DNA of 64,000 nt from Verrucomicrobiia bacterium (GTDB lineage Bacteria > Verrucomicrobiota > Verrucomicrobiia > Limisphaerales > Pedosphaeraceae): NCBI GenBank assembly GCA_036268055.1, contig DATAUW010000036.1:82832-146831 (forward strand), in the 5' to 3' direction. The notes under the pieces are model-generated. The model ran no database searches and was not told the origin of the DNA. It was given only the letters and a program-made list of their open reading frames with translations. Below, one piece after another: positions 31,542 through 40,167 of this stretch (the stretch's first letter is position 1; the number at the start of each line of letters is the position of its first letter). The position numbers were made by a program, and so were the translations under genes.

Positions 31542-33158
31542 TCATTGCTTCTCCCCCGTCACCGAGCGCGCTTCCAGAAATGTCTTCAACTCCGCTGCCG
31601 CTTTGCCGCCAAAGCCCGGCACTTCCGAGATTTGTTCCACGGTGGCCAGTCGAAGCCGCTGAACTGAACCAAACTTTTTCAACAAGGCCGCCTTGCGCCG
31701 TTCGCCAATGCTTGGAAATTCATCCAGGATGCTCTCCGAAATTTTCCGCAGCCGCAATGCCGCGTTGTAGGTATTCGCGAACCGATGCGATTCATCGCGG
31801 ACGCGTTGCAACAATTTCAGCGCGCCCGTGTCGTGCGAAAGCCGCAACGGCTCGCTCTTTCCCGGTTGATAAATCTCCTCAAATTCCTTCGCCAGCCCGA
31901 CGATAGGAATCGCGTTCAAGCCGAGTTTCGCCAACTCCTCACACGCCGCGTTCAACTGTCCTTTGCCGCCATCAATCAAGATCAAGTCCGGCATGTTTCG
32001 CGGCACGGGATTGAGTTGCGCCGGTAATTTTTCTTTTCCTTTTTTTGTTTCTTCGATGACGGGAAGCAATTCTCCGGTGGCGCCTGGAGAAGTTGTTTGC
32101 GTTTCAGAAATTTTCGGCGGCGCGCCTTCTTTCAACAGACGTGAGTACCGGCGTCGCACCGTTTCCGCCATGCACGCAAAATCGTTTTGCCCGACCACAG
32201 TCTTCATCTTGAACTTGCGATAGTTCGAGCGGTCGGGCCGCCCATTTTTGAAACTCACCATGGACGCCACGGCGAATGTCCCGCTGATATTTGAAATGTC
32301 GAAACCCTCAATGCGCATCGGCGGTCCGGGCAGATTCAACACTTGCCCCAACTCGGCGAGATCGCGTTGGGGTTCAATCGCCACCGGCAGCGTGTAAGGC
32401 AGCCGCTCAAATTTATTGGTGCGGCTCGTCGTCTGTTTCAAATCCGCGATGGCGTCCCGATACATCGCGGCCTTCTCATAATCCTGCGCCGCCGCCGCCT
32501 TGCGCATTTCGTCGGTGAGTTGCTCCTGCATCTCCTCGCATTGGCCGGAGAGAAAATCGCACGCGGCCTTCACTTGCTCGAGATATTGCTCGCGCGTGAC
32601 GTTGTTGATGCATGGGGCGGTGCAAAATTTCAAATTGCCGTAGAGGCAATGTTTGTAATCGCGTTCGGTCGGCGTGAGCGGACGGCAGCCGCGCAAATGA
32701 AATTGCCGGCGCACCATGTTCAGCGTATTGCGCAAGGCCGACGCATGCACGAACGGCCCGAAATAGCGCGCGCCATCCTCCTGCTTGAAACGCGTCAGGA
32801 CGAAACGCGGGATGGGATCATTCAGGTTCAACTTGAGCATGAGAAAGCGTTTGTCATCGCGGAAGCTGATGTTGTAACGCGGATGAAATTCCTTGATGAG
32901 TTTGCTTTCGAGCAGCAGCGCCTCGGGTTCGCTACGCACGATGTGGACATCCAGATCGTGGATCGCTTCCACGAGCGCCTTGAATTTCAAGTCCCAGCCG
33001 AACCGCCGCGACGGTTGGAAATACGAACTGACGCGCTTGCGCAAATCCCGCGCCTTGCCCACGTAAATCACCGTGCCGAACCGGTCCTTCATCAGGTAAA
33101 TCCCCGGCTTATGCGGTAACTCCTGCAATTTTTTTCGCAACGATTCTGGCGTGGACAT
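31542..33158 (-). CDS. uvrC: Excinuclease ABC subunit C, compact form
   Basis: UvrC makes both incisions in nucleotide excision repair. From ATG 33158 it has 538 residues. The N-terminal GIY-YIG nuclease is present (ELPHKPGIYLMKDRFGTVIY, VGKARDLRKRV), as are the iron-sulfur cysteines (RGCRP, KHCLYGNLKFCTAPC). A UVR helix pair follows (AAAAQDYEKAAMYRDAI), then an RNase-H-like domain with RIEGFDISNISG, LILIDGGKGQL and LLQRVRDESHRFA, and a helix-hairpin-helix end (VPGFGGKAAAELKTFL). E. coli UvrC has 610 residues. The roughly 100-residue segment between UVR and the RNase-H-like domain is missing here. Both nuclease sites look intact. Confidence 0.95.
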   Translation of the reverse strand: MSTPESLRKKLQELPHKPGIYLMKDRFGTVIYVGKARDLRKRVSSYFQPSRRFGWDLKFKALVEAIHDLDVHIVRSEPEALLLESKLIKEFHPRYNISFRDDKRFLMLKLNLNDPIPRFVLTRFKQEDGARYFGPFVHASALRNTLNMVRRQFHLRGCRPLTPTERDYKHCLYGNLKFCTAPCINNVTREQYLEQVKAACDFLSGQCEEMQEQLTDEMRKAAAAQDYEKAAMYRDAIADLKQTTSRTNKFERLPYTLPVAIEPQRDLAELGQVLNLPGPPMRIEGFDISNISGTFAVASMVSFKNGRPDRSNYRKFKMKTVVGQNDFACMAETVRRRYSRLLKEGAPPKISETQTTSPGATGELLPVIEETKKGKEKLPAQLNPVPRNMPDLILIDGGKGQLNAACEELAKLGLNAIPIVGLAKEFEEIYQPGKSEPLRLSHDTGALKLLQRVRDESHRFANTYNAALRLRKISESILDEFPSIGERRKAALLKKFGSVQRLRLATVEQISEVPGFGGKAAAELKTFLEARSVTGEKQ

Positions 33159-33320
33159 ATTCTTCAAACGGACGAATCCATATATGTAACCCGCTTTTAA
33201 AGTAATACAATCCTCGCCAATGGGAAGGCTTGGGGCGAGCCCGACAAATTTATCGGATTAAACGCCCGCCCGCAAAAAAATTTGTTACCTTTAAGCCACC
33301 GCGTAAATATATGGAGTGAA

Positions 33321-35090
33321 ATGTCGAATGACGATCTAACCTTGCTGCGCGATTATTCCCGGGACCGTTCCGAGGATGCCTTCGCCGCGCTCGTCACACG
33401 CTATGTGAATCTTGTTTATTCAGTGGCGCTGCGGCAAACAGGCGATCCGCATCTCGCCGAGGAAATCACCCAAGCGGTTTTCATCCTGCTCGCGCGCAAG
33501 GCCGATTCACTGGGATCGAAAGTCATTTTACCGGGCTGGCTTTGCCGCACCGCGCGAAATGTCGCGGCCAATGCGCTCACTCTTCAACGGCGGCGGCAAC
33601 ATCGCGAACAGAAGGCATATATGGAATCTCGGTTGAACGAACCCGGGCCGGAACACGATGCCTGGCAGCAAATCGCCCCGCTGCTCGATGCCGCGATGGA
33701 CCAGCTCGGCCAGCAACATCACGACGCCGTCGTGCTGCGTTTTTTCGAGAACCGCAATTTCAAGGACGTCGGCGTCGCGCTGGGCGTAAGCGAAGACGCA
33801 GCCAAGATGCGGGTGAGTCGCGCGCTGGAAAAGTTGAGAAAGTTTTTCACGAAGCGCGGCGTGGTTTCGAGCGCGGCCAGCATCGCCGGAGCCATTTCCA
33901 CTAACTCCATCCAGGCCGCGCCCGCCGCGCTTGCGGGCACGATTTCTGCCGCCGCATTTTCTGAAGCTGCCACGTCCATTTTCACCGCGACCAAAGTCAT
34001 TGCCATGACCACTCTGCAAAAAGCCATCATCACCGCGGCCGTCGTCTCCATCGTCGGCGCGGGAATTTTCGCCGTGCGGCTGAACTCGCGGTTGCGCGAA
34101 CAAAATGAAGCGTTCCAACAACAACAGGCATTGCTCGCCAGTCAACTCGAGCAATTACAACACAACCGCGCCGACGCCTCCAACCGGATCGCATCGTTGA
34201 CGGGTGAGCTGGCGAAGAACCGGCGCAACGATGCGGAGTTGCTCAAGCTTCGCGGCGAGGTGACGCAATTAACAGGGGCATCAAGTGAGCCAAGTGCGGC
34301 TGCGGAAAAAATTTGGCTCAACAAAATCGTGAAGCTCAAAAAGATTCTCCAGGAGAGGCCCGACAAGCGGGTTCCCGAGATGCAATTTTTGACCGAGAAG
34401 GATTGGGGCGACGCCTCGTGGGACGCGGATTTCGATACCGAGGACGGAATCCGCGTGGCCTTGAGCAACCTGCGCGGCATGGCCGAGAACACGTTCCTGA
34501 ATGAGATGATGAAGGCGGCGATGAAAAAATATCTCGCGGCCAACAATGACATTTTGCCCGCGAGCCTGCTTCAGCTTGAGCCATTCTTCGATGTGCCGGT
34601 CACGGACGATATGTTGCAGCGCTATAAGCTGGTTCAAACTGGCAAGGTGGATAATGCGGCCGCCCTCGTGGAACTCACCGGCGAAACGGATCCCGACTAC
34701 GATTCAAACCACGGCATGTCCATCAACGGCGCATGGGGCGGCGGATTCAACCGGGTTCAGCAAGCCATTCAAACCGCCGCGACTGCGTATGCTGGCGATA
34801 ACAATGGCCAACTGCCTACTGACCCTTCACAAATAACTTCTTATCTTTCCCGGACGGTGGACGCGGCGACCGTGCAAAAATATTTGAACCAAATGGCCGC
34901 CGATCGTCCGCCATCGGATGTGATTATATTAGGCTCCGCGCTAAAAGCCTACGCTGATCAAAACAACGGAAAAGAACCGGAAGACCCGGCTGGCTTGATG
35001 CCTTATATCACCACTCCCGAACAAAAAGCGGCGCTTCAGCGAATCATCGCCCAATACCCCTCAAAGTCCGCCGCCCAAACCGGTAAATAA
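33321..35090 (+). CDS. ECF sigma factor with membrane and coiled-coil C-terminal extension
   Basis: 589 residues from ATG 33321, with GGAG upstream; an earlier in-frame start at 33282 is unlikely. Residues 1-190 are a sigma-70 ECF protein: region 2 (AFAALVTRYVNLVYSVALRQ, HLAEEITQAVFILLARKADS) and region 4 (VVLRFFENRNFKDVGVALGV, then SEDAAKMRVSRALEKLRKFF). One membrane helix follows (about 232-252; AIITAAVVSIVGAGIFAVRL), then a coiled coil (LREQNEAFQQQQALLASQLE) and about 280 residues of exported-looking domain (QIAPLL is in the sigma part). Such a protein could hold its sigma domain at the membrane and sense through its outer part. No separate anti-sigma gene follows. Confidence 0.92.
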   Translation: MSNDDLTLLRDYSRDRSEDAFAALVTRYVNLVYSVALRQTGDPHLAEEITQAVFILLARKADSLGSKVILPGWLCRTARNVAANALTLQRRRQHREQKAYMESRLNEPGPEHDAWQQIAPLLDAAMDQLGQQHHDAVVLRFFENRNFKDVGVALGVSEDAAKMRVSRALEKLRKFFTKRGVVSSAASIAGAISTNSIQAAPAALAGTISAAAFSEAATSIFTATKVIAMTTLQKAIITAAVVSIVGAGIFAVRLNSRLREQNEAFQQQQALLASQLEQLQHNRADASNRIASLTGELAKNRRNDAELLKLRGEVTQLTGASSEPSAAAEKIWLNKIVKLKKILQERPDKRVPEMQFLTEKDWGDASWDADFDTEDGIRVALSNLRGMAENTFLNEMMKAAMKKYLAANNDILPASLLQLEPFFDVPVTDDMLQRYKLVQTGKVDNAAALVELTGETDPDYDSNHGMSINGAWGGGFNRVQQAIQTAATAYAGDNNGQLPTDPSQITSYLSRTVDAATVQKYLNQMAADRPPSDVIILGSALKAYADQNNGKEPEDPAGLMPYITTPEQKAALQRIIAQYPSKSAAQTGK

Positions 35091-35208
35091 TTTCGCACTC
35101 AAATTAATCTTTCAGGCACATCTGGCGTATCCCTGCCCCTTGGTTTTTATCAATCCGGTTGACAAAATTTGCGCCACTGCCCATACACGACTCGTGTCCG
35201 CGCAACCG

Positions 35209-35679
35209 ATGATTGAACGTCTGCGCACGCCGGAGGAAGCGCAGGCGTGCGCCACGCTCATGGCGGAATCCGAACCGTGGCTTACGCTTCGATTCAATCA
35301 CGCCGCCGTGGTGGCCGTGCTCAATGGGCCAACGACGGAAGTGTATCTTGCGCGCCTCAACGGCGAATTCACCGGGCACATTCAGATCAACATGAGTGGC
35401 GCGTTCGCGGGTTACATCCAGACCATCGCCGTCGCGCCCGCGTGGAGGAACCAGGGCATCGGCGAGGCGCTCATTCATTTTGCCGAGCAACGGATTTTTC
35501 GCGACAGCCCAAATGTGTTCCTGTGCGTGTCCGATTTCAATTTGCGCGCGCAAAAATTGTATGCCCGGCTCGGCTACGAACGCGTCGGCGAACTCAAGGA
35601 CTACGTCATCGCGGGCGCTTCCGAATTTCTCCTGCGCAAAACAATTTCGCCGAAACGCGATTTCAAGCGCACCTCGTGA
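35209..35679 (+). CDS. GNAT-family N-acetyltransferase
   Basis: 156 residues from ATG 35209; the frame is open to 35140. The acetyl-CoA site is visible: GYIQTIAVAPAWRNQGIGEA (motif A with the Q/R-x-x-G-x-G/A loop), then FLCVSDFNLRAQKLYARLGY (motif B), and the ending VGELKDYVIAGASEF. The acceptor substrate is unknown. It is a solitary gene, convergent with the Mu-type gam gene three bases away. Confidence 0.88.
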   Translation: MIERLRTPEEAQACATLMAESEPWLTLRFNHAAVVAVLNGPTTEVYLARLNGEFTGHIQINMSGAFAGYIQTIAVAPAWRNQGIGEALIHFAEQRIFRDSPNVFLCVSDFNLRAQKLYARLGYERVGELKDYVIAGASEFLLRKTISPKRDFKRTS

Positions 35680-35682
35680 CAT

Positions 35683-36222
35683 TCACGCGACTTCGCGCGC
35701 ATCCACGCGCGTCAACTTCGGTTCCACGAAAAACGACTCCTCCTGAACCACTTGCGCGCCGGCCTTCCGCAAATCAGCCTCGTTCAAAATCTGCGCGGCG
35801 ACGTCAGCCAAAATCTGCTCCTTATTGATTTCCTCTTTCACGCGGATGTAGGCGTGGCCCCACGCCAAATCACGGAGCGTTTGCAACACGCTATCCCACT
35901 TGCATTTGGAAACCGTTTTCAACTTCGGCGTGCCCGTGCGAAAGCCCGCGATGCCGTGCGTGAACTCGATGGATTTTCGCTGGCCGAACTCCGCCGGGTT
36001 CGCCTCGGCCCATTCGCGCGCAGTCGCGGTTTTTTCTTCCAACACTTGCGCGAGCGAAGCGAGGCGTCCCTCATAACTGTCGCGTACACCCTGTAATTCG
36101 GCATCCATATTCGCGGCGAGCAAGGTTTCATTGAGTTTCAGACCGGCGATTTCGCGCATGAGCAATTCCATTTCGGCGCGGGTTTTGAGGACGGGCGTTT
36201 TCAGTTTGATGCGGTTGTTCAT
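35683..36222 (-). CDS. gam: Host-nuclease inhibitor Gam family protein (phage Mu type)
   Basis: 179 residues from ATG 36222, with AAAGG upstream; the frame is open to 36312. Mu Gam binds DNA ends and protects them from RecBCD-like exonucleases; it is related to Ku. Visible pattern: a long N-terminal coiled-coil region (EMELLMREIAGLKLNETLLA, then LASLAQVLEEKTATAREWAE), the strand core HGIAGFRTGTPKLKT, and the helical end EINKEQILADVAAQI. It is the best evidence for a Mu-like early region here, together with the next two genes. No transposase genes MuA or MuB are present. Confidence 0.82.
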   Translation of the reverse strand: MNNRIKLKTPVLKTRAEMELLMREIAGLKLNETLLAANMDAELQGVRDSYEGRLASLAQVLEEKTATAREWAEANPAEFGQRKSIEFTHGIAGFRTGTPKLKTVSKCKWDSVLQTLRDLAWGHAYIRVKEEINKEQILADVAAQILNEADLRKAGAQVVQEESFFVEPKLTRVDAREVA

Positions 36223-36332
36223 GGAGCCTTTCGTGCTGGCCACACATAAGTGCGGCGGGTTGGTTTTTGTTTGAAAAATTCTTCCTTGCGTTGACCCGGA
36301 TTCGGCGCTCATAGACCGCCGCTACCAGGAGA

Positions 36333-37028
36333 TTATGCCATTCTTCGTTGCTTTAAAAATTCCACGACACTCGCGCGCGTGATCAATGGCGATGCCTTCG
36401 GACCACGCCGCAGACTAACTGCCGCGAACGCCCCGGCCTTCAGCAAATTAACGACATGCTGGCTCAGGCACGAAAAACATTGGGCAATCTCCGTGCCGCG
36501 CAAAATCGGCTCGTGCGGAAAAAGTGTCTGGCGAAAAGTCGCCGCTGAAAGCCGCATCTTGATTTGAAACTGACGCGCTGCCTGGCTGCGCGCGCGAAAA
36601 TCTTTTCCGGGCGCGACGTTGGGTTTCACCACCATGCCCGCCGGCAAAATCCTTTCGATGATCTCAGCGAATTCCGCCGCTTCATCACGCCGCGGTTTTT
36701 GCGGCGGAGCCCAAAGACCCGTGTACTCAAATAAGCTTTGGCGTAGCACCCGCACCTCACGCCGCTCGGCGTCCGGGCGGCGAATATCAAACGCCCAGCG
36801 CAAATGTCCATCTTCGATCAAGGCCAGCACCTCGCGCGGTTTTTTGTTCAGGAACATGCAAACGGCGGGCATTGGAACCAGCGGACGCCTCGCCGTGAAA
36901 CCAAAATCGAACGGACGTGGAATCGGCGCGACGACCGGGCGCGGCGGGCGTCCCCGGCGGCGGGCGGTTTGGCATTGGCCAAGTGGAATGGTGCGATGTC
37001 GCTTCATGGCAGCTTGTAAAGACAGCAT
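36333..37028 (-). CDS. Putative phage DNA-binding protein with excisionase-like end
   Basis: 231 residues from ATG 37028, with AAGGAG 12 bases upstream; ATG 37007 is an alternative. The N-terminus is very basic (MKRHRTIPLGQCQTARRRGR). The C-terminal 60 residues read like a MerR/excisionase-type winged helix (ILRGTEIAQCFSCLSQHVVN, then LLKAGAFAAVSL, TRASVVEFLKQRR). A second, similar region may lie at 55-95 (MFLNKKPREVLALIEDGHLR). It is divergent from the S24 repressor and upstream of gam, so it occupies an early-gene position. Not assigned to a named family. Confidence 0.65.
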   Translation of the reverse strand: MLSLQAAMKRHRTIPLGQCQTARRRGRPPRPVVAPIPRPFDFGFTARRPLVPMPAVCMFLNKKPREVLALIEDGHLRWAFDIRRPDAERREVRVLRQSLFEYTGLWAPPQKPRRDEAAEFAEIIERILPAGMVVKPNVAPGKDFRARSQAARQFQIKMRLSAATFRQTLFPHEPILRGTEIAQCFSCLSQHVVNLLKAGAFAAVSLRRGPKASPLITRASVVEFLKQRRMA

Positions 37029-37093
37029 TGCTGGGAATATCTCCTTGCGTTTGGCACCAAAACCTCCATACTGAAGCTATCTTTAGGGAATTA
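37029..37093. promoter_or_regulatory. Divergent control region between phage-type repressor and early genes
   Basis: 65 bases separate the divergent starts at 37028 and 37094. TTTGG-CA-CCAAA (37050-37061) is a small inverted repeat and a candidate operator. Promoter boxes are weak: TTGCGT (37045) and CATACT (37067) are 16 bases apart on the plus strand. Confidence 0.45.
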
Positions 37094-37753
37094 ATGCCTA
37101 TGCGTCAACCAAAAAAAGCATCTTTAGAGCAAATATTATCAGAACGGCTGAGAATTTGCCGCCTGCGCTTGGGCCTGACTCAGCAGGGACTCGCTAAATT
37201 GACCGGTTTTTCGCTGAGCGCCATTGGGAATTGGGAGAGCCGCCAGAATTCACCGACGCCTACGAAACTGGCGGTGCTGGCCAAAAAACTTGGCGTGACG
37301 ATTGATTACCTGCTTGGCAATGACAACACCGCGCCCCCGGCCAACGCTTCTTCGCGCGCGGAAATTCGCGAGGTTCCCATCGTGGCGTGGGCGCACGCCG
37401 GCGAACTGGTGGCTTACACCGACCTTGACGCCTCGTGGCACGAATACACCGCCACCACTTGCCGCGACGAAAATTGTTTCGCCGTGATCATCGAGGGCGA
37501 TTCGATGGAGCCCAAATATGGCGCGGGCGACATCGCAATCCTGATGCCGAACGTCGAGCCGCGCAACGGTTGTCTGGTCGTTTGCAAATTGAAAAACGAA
37601 GGCGTGTTCTTCAAGTTGTTCCACCAGTCCAACGACGGCAAAATCTTCCGGCTTTCGAGTTACAATCCGGTTTATCCCGTCATGGAATGCAAGAAGGACG
37701 ATTTCATTTGGATTTACCCAGTGGCGCAGGTGACAAAAAATGTGTGGCGATAA
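37094..37753 (+). CDS. Phage-type repressor: XRE helix-turn-helix plus S24/LexA-like peptidase
   Basis: 219 residues from ATG 37094 with AGGGA upstream; a second ATG lies two codons on. N-terminal helix-turn-helix: LSERLRICRLRLGLTQQGLA, then KLTGFSLSAIGNWESRQNSP. C-terminal S24 domain: catalytic Ser in VIIEGDSMEPKYGAGDIAIL and Lys in GVFFKLFHQ. A likely self-cleavage bond lies in the Ala-Gly of VAWAHAGE. It should repress the divergent early genes and be inactivated by RecA during DNA damage. It fits the repressor of a Mu-like or lambdoid element. Confidence 0.92.
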   Translation: MPMRQPKKASLEQILSERLRICRLRLGLTQQGLAKLTGFSLSAIGNWESRQNSPTPTKLAVLAKKLGVTIDYLLGNDNTAPPANASSRAEIREVPIVAWAHAGELVAYTDLDASWHEYTATTCRDENCFAVIIEGDSMEPKYGAGDIAILMPNVEPRNGCLVVCKLKNEGVFFKLFHQSNDGKIFRLSSYNPVYPVMECKKDDFIWIYPVAQVTKNVWR

Positions 37754-37771
37754 AAACACACGCTGTATGGC

Positions 37772-37955
37772 AATCCCGCAGGGACGAAAGAAATCGCAGC
37801 ACTCCACCAGCGATGCCACCCTCCCGGCGCCCTCAATCAAGGGAGGGCGAGCGTACTCGCGAGCCGTGACTAATCAATAATCCCCGCCCCCGCAAGCCGC
37901 ATAACAAAACCAAATGCATTCATCTCCCACCCTCGCGGCGCAACCGCGCCGCCCA
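37772..37955. repeat. Inverted copy of the 253-bp repeat unit
   Basis: Read on the minus strand this is the right part of the unit that is tandem at 54.5-55.0 kb: GATGAATGCATTTGGTTTTG, GGCTCGCGAGTACGCTCGCC, then TTTCGTCCCTGCGGGAT. It abuts the truncated 3' end of the IS1-like remnant. Confidence 0.85.
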
Positions 37956-37959
37956 CCCC

Positions 37960-38536
37960 TTCCCACTACCCGCTTGCGCTCTGTCTTAACCACGTCCGCA
38001 GGACTATAACGGCTGGCAGCATGTTTATTAAGATTTGTGACGGCGTAGGTTTTAATCAATTGTGCGTAGTCCACTTCGGCACCGAACGCTTGGTCAATCG
38101 CTTCTGGATACGCCGCCATTGCGTCGGACGTGATTTGCGGCTTATTTGGTGATGCGGCTCGCCAAATCACTCATAAACGTCTTGGCGTGGTAGGAATCGC
38201 GCTTGCCGACAACGAACGAGGGAATGAGCTTGGAAGGGACATCCATCGCAATGAACGTCCAGACATCGCCCATACTGTCAATGGCTTCGAGTGCGCTGGC
38301 ATTTTTTTCTTTTTGCCGATAAATCCCCAAATTTCATCCACTTCGATTTGCGGGCAGGTCAAGCCGCGCATCTTTTCATCTTGAATCTTGGCGCACGCTT
38401 CGCCGACGCGAACACCCAAACGCATCACCGTATCGCGGTGAATTCCCGTCATGCGCTCAATGCTGCGAATGCTGTTGCCTTCTGCCAGCATGGATACCGC
38501 CATTACTTTCTTTCCGGTTTCAAGGTTGTTTGCCAT
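37960..38536 (-). pseudogene. IS1-like transposase remnant with two frameshifts
   Basis: Three reading frames join into one transposase. Frame one from 38536: VMAVSMLAEGNSIRSIERMT, then IEVDEIWGFIGKKKK, the first DDE Asp region. Frame two, about 38300-38142: SMGDVWTFIAMDVPSKLIPS and SYHAKTFMSDLASRI. Frame three from about 38160: ITSDAMAAYPEAIDQAFGAE and HAASRYSPADVVKTERKRVV. The usual C-terminal HMRRFTR segment is absent; the sequence runs instead into the dispersed repeat at 37955. It is inactive. IS1-family assignment comes from the VDEIW and YSPA motifs. Confidence 0.85.
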
Positions 38537-38555
38537 AAAATTTATTCTGGACTTG

Positions 38556-38600
38556 TTGTGCCACAGAAAGTATATTTGTCAAATACTATTTGTGGCACAA
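38556..38600. repeat. 45-bp imperfect palindrome
   Basis: TTGTGCCACA (38556-38565) and TGTGGCACAA (38591-38600) are perfect 10-base inverted arms. AGTAT/ATACT pairs also match inside. It lies between the IS1-like start (minus strand) and the small RHH gene (plus strand). It may be the old terminal repeat or a divergent operator for the RHH protein. Confidence 0.8.
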
Positions 38601-38615
38601 AAACAAAATAAAAAA

Positions 38616-38780
38616 ATGGGCAGGCCGAAGCTCCCCAAAGGGGAAGCCAAAAGTGAGCTGATTCGCGCTCGCGTCACTCCGTCTGAATACAAATCCTTTG
38701 AAAATGCCGCTAAATCAGCGGGTAAGGATATTTCAGAATGGGCAAGAAAGACTCTTATTGATGCGGCGATTTCGCATTAA
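38616..38780 (+). CDS. Small ribbon-helix-helix protein
   Basis: 54 residues from ATG 38616, in an A-rich context. MGRPKLPKGEAKSELIRARV forms the basic arm and beta strand. PSEYKSFENAAKSAGKDISE and WARKTLIDAA follow as the two helices, as in CopG, Arc or MobC-like plasmid proteins. Probably a DNA-binding repressor; the 45-bp palindrome 16 bases upstream is a good candidate target. Its stop overlaps that of the convergent DUF262 gene by four bases. Confidence 0.8.
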   Translation: MGRPKLPKGEAKSELIRARVTPSEYKSFENAAKSAGKDISEWARKTLIDAAISH

Positions 38781-39970
38781 ATCGTACTTACGATTTCCTT
38801 AAACAATTTTACTCTATCCTGCCTTTTTGCGGCGTCTGTCGTTTGCTTTTCCGAAAGGTCAATATAGCTCTTAATCTTTTTTGCTATTGTGGGGGTGATG
38901 CCGTAAGGACTATTTCCTGTAATAGCAGCATCAAATTTAATCAAATTATCAACGCGCGCAGGGGGAAATGCCGTCACATAATTTATAGGCAAAACATGTC
39001 GAATCTCCTCAATTAATGCGGTGACCAAAATATAGAAATGCGTTTGATCTGTAGCCCATCTGGTTTTGCCAAGATTAGAACTTTTGTAAGCGCGTTCCAA
39101 AAATGAAAAAACGCGGCTGATTTGATCAACCTGGAGTGATGTCAATTTGGGGGTTTTGGGGCGGCTTTGTTTGCGGCTTATCAAATCTTTAAGAATTTGG
39201 CTCGGTTTGCGATGTTGCGAAGTGGCGGCAAACAAAGCGAATTCACATAGTCTTTCCCACATAACATCTACGCGGTTCTGCGCATCATCAACCCGATTGA
39301 CTATGTCTAAATGCTTCATCACCCTCGAAAACGAAGACGATTTTATTTTTATGTTTGTGTCCCTACCTCGCTTTTCTTGAATGGCAATCAAATGGAAAAG
39401 CTGCTTGAAAAAAGCGTCTTTCAGATAAAGTGCTTTTACGATGTCAAAGCGAGTTACTTTGATTCCAGACTGATTGATGTCCACGAAAAGCTGTATGATT
39501 TCTTCGAGAGTTACCTCGTCATCAAAATCAATTTCAATAATTGATAATGGATAATCTCTAAACTTTATCACTTCGCTATTGGAAAGCTCTTTTAAGCTTT
39601 TTTGGCTCCCCGCGACCGTCGTTTTAAAACCCACCTGCTTTCTGTCCTTTCGACTGTGGATATAGGACGTCCATTTAGGAATTCTCAAATCGTCTCGGTC
39701 GTGTCCAATAAAAAGCAATATGCTTTCAAGCCTTTGCTTTCCGTCAAGAATAACGAAATTGTTTTTTGAGCCAACGGGCGTTTTGTATAAAAAAACGGCA
39801 GGAACAGGCTTTCCCTCAATTATGTTTTTCAACAAACCTTGGCGCAGTTTTGAAGGCCAAACTCGCCCCCTCTGGAAAGGCGGCGTTAAATCAATAACCT
39901 CGTCGTTAAACGATCCAACAAGTTGTTCGATTTTCCATTGGCTTAGGGAGAATTTCACGCGGCGAATCAT
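38777..39970 (-). CDS. DUF262 (GmrS-like, ParB/Srx fold) protein
   Basis: 397 residues, AT-richer than the surroundings. The N-terminus has the DUF262 signature: DLTPPFQRGRVWPSKLRQGL, IIEGKPVPAVFLYK and FVILDGKQRLESILLFIGHD, then LEEIIQLFVDINQSGIKVTR. DUF262 is a ParB/sulfiredoxin-like nucleotide-binding fold found in type IV restriction systems (GmrSD) and other phage defence proteins. The DUF1524 HNH nuclease partner is not visible here; the C-terminal 200 residues are helical and unassigned. A solitary defence gene is the likeliest reading. Confidence 0.85.
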   Translation of the reverse strand: MIRRVKFSLSQWKIEQLVGSFNDEVIDLTPPFQRGRVWPSKLRQGLLKNIIEGKPVPAVFLYKTPVGSKNNFVILDGKQRLESILLFIGHDRDDLRIPKWTSYIHSRKDRKQVGFKTTVAGSQKSLKELSNSEVIKFRDYPLSIIEIDFDDEVTLEEIIQLFVDINQSGIKVTRFDIVKALYLKDAFFKQLFHLIAIQEKRGRDTNIKIKSSSFSRVMKHLDIVNRVDDAQNRVDVMWERLCEFALFAATSQHRKPSQILKDLISRKQSRPKTPKLTSLQVDQISRVFSFLERAYKSSNLGKTRWATDQTHFYILVTALIEEIRHVLPINYVTAFPPARVDNLIKFDAAITGNSPYGITPTIAKKIKSYIDLSEKQTTDAAKRQDRVKLFKEIVSTI

Positions 39971-40167
39971 GCATCACCACCTTTCCCTGCGTCAAACGCA
40001 TTCGCTAGGCAGAAATTGCCGTTTTTCCAAATTAGGACACTACCGTTTTTTCTCGCCAATGGCGGCAAATATGTTTAGCTGGACGAGTCGCTAAATCACG
40101 GTTGGCAAGCCGGGGCCATGACGCGGCGGCGCGAAGTTTTTGTCGTAACACCGGCGGTCAATAGATC

